A stretch of 30,676 bases of DNA from RYN-425 sp035542755 (GCA_035542755.1 DATKKU010000037.1:1-30676), one strand, 5' to 3'. Positions 7,354 through 12,836 are shown, counted from the stretch's first letter. Notes: generated from the sequence alone by a model not told the origin. Program-made: numbers and translations.

Positions 7354-7806
7354 ATGTTAAGCGAAATACAAACATTTTGGTCAAAGAATAAAAAGCAGTT
7401 GCTTGATGTGCGGAACATCGGGCTTTATATTTTTGCAATTATAGTGCTGGCAATTGCCTGGAGTACGGGCAGAACCATACAGAGTAATTATCAGCTGCAA
7501 AAGCAGGTTAGTTTGCTGGCCCAACAAAATGAGGTATTGCAGCTGCAAAATCAAAATATGGACCTGCAGAACAAATATTTCCAGACCGATGAATATTTGG
7601 ACTTGGCAGCCAGGCAGAATCTGGGATTGGCTGCCCCCGGCGAAAAAGTTTTACTAGTGCCAAACTCGGTAGCTCTAAAGTACGTTGACCAAGCAACCGT
7701 ACTTACCCAGCCAGCCAATTCCTCACCAGCCGATAACCGTCCAAAATATGTAAAAAATGCCGAGGCCTGGCGTGATTTTCTGCTGGGCCGCCAACCACAG
7801 GGCTAA
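7354..7806 (+). CDS. DivIC/FtsB-like septum formation initiator protein
   Basis: The 150-aa bitopic membrane protein has a short cytoplasmic N-terminus, a membrane helix at about 24-42, and a Gln/Leu-rich coiled coil at about 43-78. The family-typical segment DEYLDLAARQNLGLAAPGEKVLLVP follows at about 80-104, then a tail rich in Pro, Asn and Ala. FtsB/DivIC proteins link late divisome components at the septum. No ftsL or ftsQ is adjacent. The start is supported by the leaderless-type TATAAT 8 nt upstream and there is no SD. Confidence 0.85.
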   Translation: MLSEIQTFWSKNKKQLLDVRNIGLYIFAIIVLAIAWSTGRTIQSNYQLQKQVSLLAQQNEVLQLQNQNMDLQNKYFQTDEYLDLAARQNLGLAAPGEKVLLVPNSVALKYVDQATVLTQPANSSPADNRPKYVKNAEAWRDFLLGRQPQG

Positions 7807-7852
7807 GCTAACTGCCCTTGTCGGCATACTATAATTGCACTATTCTGGTCAT

Positions 7853-8341
7853 ATGGGTGATGAAGAAATATCCGATAACCCTGATATAGTCTCGTTTTTG
7901 AAGAGTAATCATATTGCAGTCTTAGCAACTGCCAATAAGATGACAGCCGTGCCCCATGCAGCAGCCATCTATTATGGAACTAATTCTAAACTAGACGTAT
8001 TTTTTCTTTCTAAAGAATCTACAACCAAAAGCAAGAACTTAGCTGATAACCCCCAGGCTACTATCGTAATTTACGAAGCTACTACCCAAAAAACGGCTCA
8101 AATCTACGGACCAGTTGAAATAGTTGATGACTCTAACATGATGGAGCGCGTAAAGAGCCTGATGTCTAAATATTCAGAGGAAACGGCTGGCACTTCTGAA
8201 ATACCTCTCTCGAAGATAGACGGAGGTGAATATGTTCTTTATAAATTAACGCCCCAGTCCGTGAGGTTGGGTGAATACAAATACGGCCCCAAAGGCGATA
8301 TCTTTCAAACAGCCGTGTCGCCAGGTACACCACTGGATTAG
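7853..8341 (+). CDS. Pyridoxamine 5'-phosphate oxidase-like flavin-binding protein
   Basis: The 162-aa protein fits the PNPOx-like split-barrel superfamily. It has an N-terminal helix, then FLKSNHIAVLATANK, AAAIYYGTN, VFFLSKESTTKSKNLADNPQ and ATIVIYEA, the usual order of beta strands and the FMN-phosphate-binding segment. These proteins bind FMN, F420 or haem; the substrate cannot be inferred. A real PNPOx role in vitamin B6 synthesis is not shown. I chose ATG 7853 over TTG 7835 because the latter overlaps a perfect TATAAT (7830-7835). A second -10-like TATTCT (7841-7846) sits 6 nt before the ATG, so the mRNA is leaderless or has a very short leader. Confidence 0.8.
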   Translation: MGDEEISDNPDIVSFLKSNHIAVLATANKMTAVPHAAAIYYGTNSKLDVFFLSKESTTKSKNLADNPQATIVIYEATTQKTAQIYGPVEIVDDSNMMERVKSLMSKYSEETAGTSEIPLSKIDGGEYVLYKLTPQSVRLGEYKYGPKGDIFQTAVSPGTPLD

Positions 8342-8353
8342 TAATCTAACAGA

Positions 8354-8382
8354 TTGACAAAACACCCCTAACAGATTAGAAT
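8354..8382 (+). promoter_or_regulatory. Promoter of the initiator tRNA unit
   Basis: TTGACA (8354-8359), a 17-bp spacer and TAGAAT (8377-8382). Transcription would begin near 8389, giving a leader of about 127 nt before tRNA-fMet, with two stem-loops and a candidate 19-codon ORF. Confidence 0.75.
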
Positions 8383-8398
8383 AACTTACTGGCCTAAA

Positions 8399-8439
8399 TA
8401 ATTTTACAAAATTCTGCAGTGCAATATTTTGTAAAATTA
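8399..8439 (+). other. AT-rich 14-bp perfect stem-loop in the fMet leader
   Basis: TAATTTTACAAAAT (8399-8412) is perfectly complementary to 8426-8439, with a 13-nt loop. It lies just after the predicted transcription start. It has no U-tract, so it is not a classical terminator. It could stabilise the 5' end or serve as the 3' end of the upstream PNPOx-like gene. Confidence 0.6.
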
Positions 8440-8452
8440 AAGAGGAGAAGCA

Positions 8453-8512
8453 GTGAAAGGCCGTAGGAGCGAGCAGAAATGGTCGTCTCCGCAAGCCGAT
8501 AGCTTGCTTTGA
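8453..8512 (+). CDS. Candidate 19-codon leader ORF upstream of tRNA-fMet
   Basis: A GTG at 8453 has AGAGGAG ending 5 nt upstream, one of the best ribosome binding sites in the window. The frame encodes MKGRRSEQKWSSPQADSLL and stops with TGA at 8512, three bases before the tRNA. It runs through the stem-loop that abuts the tRNA (8483-8515), so a translating ribosome would open that stem. It may be a chance ORF; the evidence is only the SD and its spacing. Confidence 0.35.
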   Translation: MKGRRSEQKWSSPQADSLL

Positions 8513-8515
8513 CGA
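8483..8515 (+). other. 5'-leader stem-loop abutting tRNA-fMet
   Basis: TCGTC (8483-8487) pairs with GACGA (8511-8515). A 3x3 internal loop follows, then GCAAGC (8491-8496) pairs with GCTTGC (8502-8507) around a 5-nt loop. The stem ends exactly one base before C1 of the tRNA. The same sequence elements in the same order precede tRNA-Lys (572-606). Confidence 0.75.
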
Positions 8516-8590
8516 CGCGGGGTGGAGCAGTAGTAGCTCGCGTGGCTCATAACCACGAGGTCGCAGGTGCAAATCCTGCCCCCGCTACCA
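8516..8590 (+). tRNA. Initiator tRNA-fMet (anticodon CAT), with non-canonical elbow
   Basis: The 75-nt cloverleaf with encoded CCA begins CGCGGGGTGGAGC, as in typical bacterial initiators. C1 is opposite T72, the unpaired end that marks initiators, and the D-stem has A11-T24. Three features are unusual. The D-loop is only AGTAGTA, with one G instead of the invariant GG. The T-loop is TGCAAAT, with G instead of T at position 55. The anticodon stem CGTGG/CCACG has T29-A41 in place of one of the three G-C pairs conserved in initiators. The first two remove both partners of the G18-U55 contact. Confidence 0.9.
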
Positions 8591-8594
8591 CGTC

Positions 8595-8672
8595 AGAACA
8601 AACTATAGAGTTCGAGCAAATCAAAAATAGCTCGGGCTCTTTTTGATTTGCTACAGAACTCACCGTTGTTCT
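8595..8672 (+). other. Nested long inverted repeat competing with the terminator
   Basis: Three successive complementary pairs nest around one centre: AGAACAA (8595-8601) with TTGTTCT (8666-8672), GAGTTC (8608-8613) with GAACTC (8656-8661), and a perfect 13-bp pair (8615-8627 with 8640-8652). This fold buries the U-tract of the terminator, so the two structures exclude each other. It may be an antiterminator-like switch or simply an extended terminator. Confidence 0.55.
8608..8644 (+). terminator. Terminator of the fMet unit, inside a larger alternative fold
   Basis: GAGTTCGAGC (8608-8617) pairs with GCTCGGGCTC (8630-8639) using two G-U pairs, followed by TTTTT (8640-8644): a standard rho-independent terminator 17 nt after the tRNA. 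The same bases can instead form a longer hairpin in which the U-tract is paired (see next entry). Confidence 0.7.
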
Positions 8673-8679
8673 TCCTCTT

Positions 8680-8709
8680 CCGTTTTTGCTTGAGGGCAAG
8701 CAAAAACGG
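8680..8709. other. Perfect 13-bp hairpin, unknown role
   Basis: CCGTTTTTGCTTG (8680-8692) is perfectly complementary to 8697-8709, with an AGGG loop. There is no U-tract after it and no gene over it. It may belong to a structured RNA together with the fold at 8595-8672, or to the 3' end of the fMet transcript. Nothing else recognisable is present in 8710-8760. Confidence 0.5.
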
Positions 8710-8764
8710 GTACAACGAGCTTTAGCGAGCGTCTTCTTTACCACGCAACCATGTTTTATAATCA

Positions 8765-8793
8765 AAAACTCCCCCGAGTCTCGGGGGAGTTTT
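8765..8793. terminator. Bidirectional terminator upstream of the RRM gene end
   Basis: A perfect 14-bp inverted repeat AAAACTCCCCCGAG/CTCGGGGGAGTTTT with a single central base lies 20 nt past the stop of the minus-strand RRM gene. T-tracts on both sides make it a two-way terminator that separates this gene from the fMet region. Confidence 0.88.
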
Positions 8794-8813
8794 GTTTTGA
8801 AAGTCGTTAAAAC

Positions 8814-9068
8814 TTAACGCTCTTCTTTGGGACGAGCTTGAGCAACAGTAATGGTGCGACCACCGAGTTCTGAGCCGTTAAGCTTAGTCTCGGCAGCTTT
8901 GCCTTCATCGTCGTTTTCAAATTCTACGAATCCGAAGCCCTTGCTGCGGCCAGTGTCGCGGTCACGAACAACTGTAGCGGAAGCCACAGTGCCGTGCACG
9001 GCAAAAGCCTCGCGCAGCTCGTCGTCAGTGGTAGCGAACGGTAGGCCACCTACAAATAGTTTGTACAT
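8814..9068 (-). CDS. Single-RRM RNA-binding protein
   Basis: The 84-aa protein is a single RNA recognition motif with RNP2 LFVGGL (4-9) and RNP1 KGFGFVEF (43-50), ending in a short Lys/Glu tail. Similar small RRM proteins in cyanobacteria and other bacteria are RNA chaperones, often cold-induced; the target here is unknown. It has a clear SD, AAAGGA, 7 nt before the ATG, so it is a leadered message. Its leader contains an inverted repeat TTACTTTTA (9085-9093) / TAAAAGTAA (9132-9140), a candidate control structure. The gene is single and ends at the terminator at 8765-8793. Confidence 0.92.
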   Translation of the reverse strand: MYKLFVGGLPFATTDDELREAFAVHGTVASATVVRDRDTGRSKGFGFVEFENDDEGKAAETKLNGSELGGRTITVAQARPKEER

Positions 9069-9232
9069 CTAGAATCCTTTTAGATTACTTTTATTAGGTA
9101 CGACCCTTACAGTCTGGTTTTGGGTGTGGGGTAAAAGTAACCTCGAACAACTCTAGACCAAGAACAGATAAGATCCTAATATGGCAAGTTAAACATGAAA
9201 GCTGCCAAATAGCAATAAGCATTTTTAAACTG

Positions 9233-9259
9233 TTGACATCGCTAATGTTTATGTATAAT
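9233..9259 (+). promoter_or_regulatory. Promoter of the 25-codon ORF
   Basis: A perfect TTGACA (9233-9238) and a perfect TATAAT (9254-9259) are separated by 15 bp, shorter than the usual 17. The predicted start near 9266 gives a leader of about 33 nt with an SD. Confidence 0.7.
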
Positions 9260-9298
9260 TGGGACTAGTAACGCAAAAACAAAAAGGACAAATTAAAA

Positions 9299-9376
9299 AT
9301 GCAGCAGCTAGAATTTGAGTTGGTGCCAGCTGGCCCTGAAGTTTCAGCTTGGGACGATGTCGTAACCGGTTCCTGA
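9299..9376 (+). CDS. Candidate 25-aa protein, acidic, unknown
   Basis: ATG at 9299, TGA at 9374-9376. AAAAAGGA (9281-9288) lies 10 nt upstream and a consensus promoter sits 40 nt upstream, so transcription and initiation signals are both present for a frame too short for routine gene calling. The peptide is acidic, with Val, Glu and Trp-Asp-Asp, has no membrane helix or signal peptide, and matches no family I know. Its transcript would run into the convergent tRNA-Met gene, which begins 12 nt after the stop, with no terminator between. It could be a small protein, a leader peptide or part of a non-coding RNA. Confidence 0.45.
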   Translation: MQQLEFELVPAGPEVSAWDDVVTGS

Positions 9377-9387
9377 AAATATCAATT

Positions 9388-9464
9388 TGGTAGCAGGGGC
9401 GAGATTTGAACTCGCGACCCCAGGCTTATGAGTCCTGTGCTCTAACCAACTGAGCTACCCTGCC
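9388..9464 (-). tRNA. Elongator tRNA-Met (anticodon CAT)
   Basis: The 77-nt cloverleaf has encoded CCA (9390-9388), acceptor GGCAGGG/CCCTGCT with a G1-T72 wobble, D-loop AGTTGGTTA with GG, anticodon loop CTCATAA and T-loop TTCAAAT. The D-arm and the ACTCATAA/GGGGTC context match bacterial elongator Met tRNAs better than Ile2. Base 31 is A opposite G39, so the top anticodon-stem pair is not Watson-Crick. Confidence 0.88.
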
Positions 9465-9469
9465 TCAAT

Positions 9470-9496
9470 TGAAGGACAACCTACGGTTTTCCTTCA
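9470..9496 (-). other. 5'-leader stem-loop before elongator tRNA-Met
   Basis: TGAAGGA (9470-9476) pairs with TCCTTCA (9490-9496), then one mismatch, then AACC/GGTT (9478-9481 with 9485-9488). It ends 5 nt before the mature tRNA 5' end. Two further short hairpins lie upstream in the leader: CTCGG/CCGAG (9500-9504 with 9514-9518) and the palindrome GTTTGCAAGCAAAC (9518-9531). Confidence 0.6.
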
Positions 9497-9583
9497 GCGC
9501 TCGGTCGGCAAAGCCGAGTTTGCAAGCAAACCAAGCCGAGCTACTACCTTTCCCTTTAAGTAAACGGAGAGATAACAGAGGTG

Positions 9584-9592
9584 ATTATAGCA
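9584..9592 (-). promoter_or_regulatory. Extended -10 promoter of tRNA-Met
   Basis: On the minus strand TGC precedes a perfect TATAAT (9589-9584), an extended -10 element, with no clear -35. It sits just after the glutamate dehydrogenase stop. Transcription near 9577 would give a structured leader of about 113 nt. Confidence 0.6.
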
Positions 9593-9603
9593 TACTTAAT
9601 CTG

Positions 9604-10809
9604 TTATTTGAGGAGGTTTTGGATGGCGTTGATGAAGGCAGCCTCTTTAAGGCTTACATTTTTAGCATCGGCGGTTTTAAAGAGAGCATCGCAGGCCTTG
9701 ACCATATAATTAGTCAGTTCTCTATTGACCCTATCTTCCGGCCAATGCTGCCCATTTTTATTTTGCACCCACTCCAGATAGCTGACAATTACGCCGCCCG
9801 AATTGGCTATAATGTCGGGCACAATAACCGTATTTTTTTCGTTAAGATAGTCAAAGGCAGTTTCGCTGACGGGCCCGTTAGCCAGCTCTAAAATAATCTT
9901 GGCGTTGACAACTCTAGCGTTATTTTCATTTATAGCATCCTCCAATGCGGCAAGCACCAGCACATCTACGTCACGACTGATAATCTCAGTGGCCGCCAAA
10001 ACTTCTACCCCGTCTGCCTGGTAGTCGGCAAAGCTTTTTCGTTTCAGTTTGTACTTGGCTAGATCATCAGCATTTAAGCCGTCTTCTGAAACTAAAGTAG
10101 CCGCCGAATCACTGACGGCAACCAGCTTCCAGTTTGGGTGTTCGTTTGCGCCAACCGTGGCAAAAAATGAACCAACGTTGCCGAAGCCCTGAATGGCAAT
10201 TCTTATCGGCTGCTTATCTAGCCCCAAGTATTTAAGAAGTTCCTGCAGCGCTATGACTCCGCCGCGGCCGGTGGCGGAGTCCCGGCCAAGACTGCCTCCG
10301 CGGTCCAGGCTTTTGCCCGTAAAGCTGGCTTTTGTTTTGTCGCCGGTCAGCTGCTCGTACTCATCAACCATCCAGTCAATAATCTGCGGGTTGGTATTAA
10401 CGTCTGGTGCTGGTACATCTTTATCTGGTCCAATGTTTGTCTGCAGATGACGAACGTATTTACGGCTGAGCTCTTCCAGTTGCTGGTCGCTTAGTTTTTT
10501 TGGGTCTACGCTGATGCCGCCCTTGCCCCCGCCCAGCGGTAGGCCGACGGCAGCTGTCTTAAAACTCATTAGCGTAGCAAGTGCCCGGACTTCGTCTAAA
10601 TCAACGTTGGGGTGAAAACGAATACCGCCTTTGTACGGGCCCCGGCGGTTGCTGTGCTGAATACGATAGGCGTCAAACATTTGCCCGTCATCAAGCTGGA
10701 TTTCAAAAGCGTGCTCTTTATCTATCTCTATCAGCTTGTTAATTGTCTCCTGGTCTAGGCCTAGTCTTTGTCCGGCGCGGGTAATTAGCGAACGGGCGGT
10801 ATCAAGCAT
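9604..10809 (-). CDS. Glutamate dehydrogenase (Glu/Leu/Phe/Val dehydrogenase family)
   Basis: This enzyme interconverts glutamate and 2-oxoglutarate plus ammonia. The 401-aa protein has the glutamate-binding N-terminal domain, with GPYKGGIRFHP (57-67), Lys84 in SFKTAAVGLP, the catalytic Lys96 in PLGGGKGG (91-98) and Asp136 in PAPDVNT. The C-terminal Rossmann domain has GFGNVG (208-213). Length is slightly below the usual 410-450. Coenzyme preference cannot be judged. It has a real SD (AGGAG, 7 nt before the ATG) and a TATAAT at 10849-10844 about 34 nt upstream. It is divergent from the DUF2127 gene. A nitrogen-assimilation or glutamate-catabolic enzyme is notable in an organism of this apparent type. 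Confidence 0.93.
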   Translation of the reverse strand: MLDTARSLITRAGQRLGLDQETINKLIEIDKEHAFEIQLDDGQMFDAYRIQHSNRRGPYKGGIRFHPNVDLDEVRALATLMSFKTAAVGLPLGGGKGGISVDPKKLSDQQLEELSRKYVRHLQTNIGPDKDVPAPDVNTNPQIIDWMVDEYEQLTGDKTKASFTGKSLDRGGSLGRDSATGRGGVIALQELLKYLGLDKQPIRIAIQGFGNVGSFFATVGANEHPNWKLVAVSDSAATLVSEDGLNADDLAKYKLKRKSFADYQADGVEVLAATEIISRDVDVLVLAALEDAINENNARVVNAKIILELANGPVSETAFDYLNEKNTVIVPDIIANSGGVIVSYLEWVQNKNGQHWPEDRVNRELTNYMVKACDALFKTADAKNVSLKEAAFINAIQNLLK

Positions 10810-10843
10810 TTATAAACTCCTACTAGCTTTTGCAAACTACTCA

Positions 10844-10864
10844 ATTATAAACCGTTACTATAAA
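10844..10864. promoter_or_regulatory. Divergent promoter pair, gdh and DUF2127 gene
   Basis: TATAAT on the minus strand (10849-10844) serves the dehydrogenase with a leader and SD. TATAAA on the plus strand (10859-10864) ends 9 nt before the DUF2127 ATG, with no SD. The two -10 boxes are only 9 bp apart. Confidence 0.6.
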
Positions 10865-10873
10865 ATTTAAAGA

Positions 10874-11392
10874 ATGGATAAGCGCGAACAATCAGTCAAG
10901 TCCAGGCCGGACAATGTTGATAAGGCCTTTAAAGTAAGCCTTTATCTAAAGGGTCTGGACGGACTTTTAGAGATTTTTGGGGGCATTTTGCTACTTCTCA
11001 TCACGCCCGACCAAATTAATCACTTAGCGCGTTGGTTGACCGAGGGCGAGCTTTCGGAGGACCCCCATGATTTTATCGCCAATCACGTATTAAAGACGGC
11101 ACATAGTTTAACGGGAGCCTCACTGGCTTTTGGTGCGGCCTATCTACTTAGTCATGGGATAGTCAAAGTTGTCTTGGTGATTGAAGTTTTGCGTAACCAC
11201 CTGTGGGCCTACCTGGCCCTAATCGCTGTTACCGGACTATTTGTAATTTACCAAATCTACAGGCTGCTGGTGGACGGATTTTCAGCAAGCCTGTTTTTAC
11301 TGACTATCTTTGACATAGTAATCATTTATCTAACGCAAAAAGAATACCGCCGGCACAAAGCCCGGCACGATTTTGCCACCGACAAAGTTTAA
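10874..11392 (+). CDS. DUF2127 family membrane protein
   Basis: The 172-aa protein has a charged N-terminus, a hydrophobic segment at about 30-45, a polar loop with Pro-His-Asp (60-75), and three more membrane segments at about 80-100, 108-128 and 134-155. A basic C-terminal tail follows. The FKVSLYLKGLDGLLEIFGG and YLLSHGIVKVVLV segments are those of DUF2127, whose function is unknown. It probably has a leaderless message (TATAAA 9 nt before ATG). It converges on the phosphatase gene with the two stop codons overlapping in one TTAA (11389-11392), leaving no room for a terminator. Confidence 0.8.
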   Translation: MDKREQSVKSRPDNVDKAFKVSLYLKGLDGLLEIFGGILLLLITPDQINHLARWLTEGELSEDPHDFIANHVLKTAHSLTGASLAFGAAYLLSHGIVKVVLVIEVLRNHLWAYLALIAVTGLFVIYQIYRLLVDGFSASLFLLTIFDIVIIYLTQKEYRRHKARHDFATDKV

Positions 11393-11919
11393 ACAAGTTC
11401 AATAATTTGGGCGTTTGGAAGTTCGTCTTCAACTGGGACTTCAATTTGCTCAATGTGCCGATTTGAAATTTCCTGAAGCAGAGCCAGGCCATGAGTCCCG
11501 TGACCGACAACCAGTATATTGTCGGCATCAATGCCTTTTAAAAGAGCAACAGCGGCTTTAGCACGCCGCAGCAAGTGCTCTTCAGACTCGACGCCCGGCA
11601 CACTCTCAAAGTCTTTTCCATCAGCCACAGAATATGGCTGTTGTTGCCAGTCGCCGTAATTACGTTCCATAAATAAATTGGAATATACAATTTTGTCCAG
11701 AGGGTAGCCAATTTCTGCGGCAATAATTTTAGCCGTTTCGCCGGCCCGAACTAAGGTTGAGCTGACTATACAGTCTATATTTAAAGAACCAGCCTTTTTA
11801 GCGGCTGTTTTTGCCTGTGCGCGGCCAAGGTCAGTTAGCGGCGCATCCCACTGGCCAGTAAATACCCGCCGGGCATTGCCAAGACTCTCCCCGTGGCGGA
11901 TAAAGTACAACTTCTTCAT
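11389..11919 (-). CDS. Histidine phosphatase (phosphoglycerate mutase-like) family protein
   Basis: The 176-aa protein has the phosphohistidine motif FIRHGESLGNARR (7-19, catalytic His9), the FTGQWDAPLTDLGRAQA segment, the Glu in MERNYGDWQ and the second catalytic His in VVGHGTHGL near 140. Small single-domain members of this family dephosphorylate varied metabolites, and the substrate cannot be told from sequence. The ATG at 11919 lies 10 nt after TATAAT (11935-11930) with no SD. It is divergent from tilS, with just 20 bp between the two start codons. Confidence 0.88.
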   Translation of the reverse strand: MKKLYFIRHGESLGNARRVFTGQWDAPLTDLGRAQAKTAAKKAGSLNIDCIVSSTLVRAGETAKIIAAEIGYPLDKIVYSNLFMERNYGDWQQQPYSVADGKDFESVPGVESEEHLLRRAKAAVALLKGIDADNILVVGHGTHGLALLQEISNRHIEQIEVPVEDELPNAQIIELV

Positions 11920-11939
11920 AGCTGCTAAGATTATAGAGT
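11920..11939. promoter_or_regulatory. 20-bp bidirectional leaderless-type promoter (phosphatase / tilS)
   Basis: The ATG of the phosphatase (minus) and the ATG of tilS (plus) are 20 bp apart. On the minus strand TATAAT occupies 11935-11930, 10 nt before its ATG. On the plus strand TAAGAT occupies 11926-11931, 8 nt before its ATG. The two boxes overlap by 2 bp, so polymerases for the two directions must exclude each other, and any -35 contacts would lie inside the opposite coding sequence. Confidence 0.65.
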
Positions 11940-12827
11940 ATGAAAGTCAATATTCCACCTGGTAAATATATTTTGGCAGTCAGCGGCGGCGTGGATTCTA
12001 TGGTGCTGCTGGACGTCCTATCCGCCAAAAAAAGCCTGGAGCTGGTTGTAGCGCATTTTGACCACGGCGTTAGAAGTGCTTCAGGTCAGGACGCGCAGTT
12101 CGTGCAAAGAAAAGCCCAGGATTACGGGCTGCCTTTTGAGCTAGGCCGTGGACGGCTTGGCGCTGGCGCCAGTGAAGACGCGGCCCGGGTAGCCCGCTAT
12201 GAATTTTTAAACTACCTGAAGAATCAACACGAAGCCAAAGCGATTATTACAGCTCACCACCAGGACGATTTAATTGAGACAGCGTTTATAAATTTGAGCC
12301 GAGGCACCGGTCCGCGCGGCCTAGTTTCTATTTTGCGTAACCCTGACGTGCTAAGGCCGCTTATCAATTTTTCAAAACAGGATATCTTAAACTACGCCGG
12401 GCAGCACTCCATCCAGTGGGTTGAGGACGCTACCAATTCGGAAGATAAGTACCTGCGAAACTATATTCGCCACAACCTTACCGAGCAGTTAACGGACCAA
12501 GACAGGCGCAAAATTCTAGCCAATATCAACCACATCAACGCTGCAGTTGAGGAGCTCAACTTACTGACTGTCAATATTTCGCAAAGAATTCTGGTTTCCG
12601 AGCGGGTAGTTGACCGGCAGGCTTTTATGTTGCTGCCGGCGTCTATCGGCAATGAGTTTTTGCGGCACTGGTTAGTAGGTTTAAAAGTTAATGATATTGA
12701 TAGAAAAACTATTGAGCGATTATCAATCGCTATTAAAACCGCAAAACCTGGCTCCGGTTACGATATAAAAAACAACTTTGTGCTTCGCCTAGACAAACAG
12801 ACTGCTCAGATTACCAACACCTTATAA
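11940..12827 (+). CDS. tilS: tRNA(Ile)-lysidine synthase TilS
   Basis: TilS attaches lysine to C34 of tRNA-Ile2 so that CAU reads AUA codons. The 295-aa protein has the PP-loop SGGVDSM (15-21), the AHFDHGVR block, ASEDAARVARYEFL, the HHQDD motif with SRGTGPRGL, and LRPLINFSK and NYIRHNL further on. It is much shorter than the 430-aa E. coli enzyme, lacking most of the C-terminal domains, as in compact TilS proteins. The likely substrate gene is at 7206-7281. The start is leaderless-type. ftsH follows after 23 nt, the tilS-ftsH order seen in many bacteria. Confidence 0.93.
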   Translation: MKVNIPPGKYILAVSGGVDSMVLLDVLSAKKSLELVVAHFDHGVRSASGQDAQFVQRKAQDYGLPFELGRGRLGAGASEDAARVARYEFLNYLKNQHEAKAIITAHHQDDLIETAFINLSRGTGPRGLVSILRNPDVLRPLINFSKQDILNYAGQHSIQWVEDATNSEDKYLRNYIRHNLTEQLTDQDRRKILANINHINAAVEELNLLTVNISQRILVSERVVDRQAFMLLPASIGNEFLRHWLVGLKVNDIDRKTIERLSIAIKTAKPGSGYDIKNNFVLRLDKQTAQITNTL

Positions 12828-12836
12828 ACGGCCTGT

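Noticed and set aside
8547..8765. Minus-strand 72-aa frame ending in AGAGFAPATSWL
   Set aside because: It is the antisense of tRNA-fMet and the hairpins after it, a known type of false ORF over a tRNA gene.
7305..9174. 12-base word AACAGATAAGAT occurring near 7305 and near 9163
   Set aside because: Many 12-mer repeats are expected by chance in 30 kb, and the contexts differ.
9469..9891. Plus-strand 140-aa frame
   Set aside because: It covers the tRNA leader and the antisense of the glutamate dehydrogenase C-terminus, with no initiation signals.
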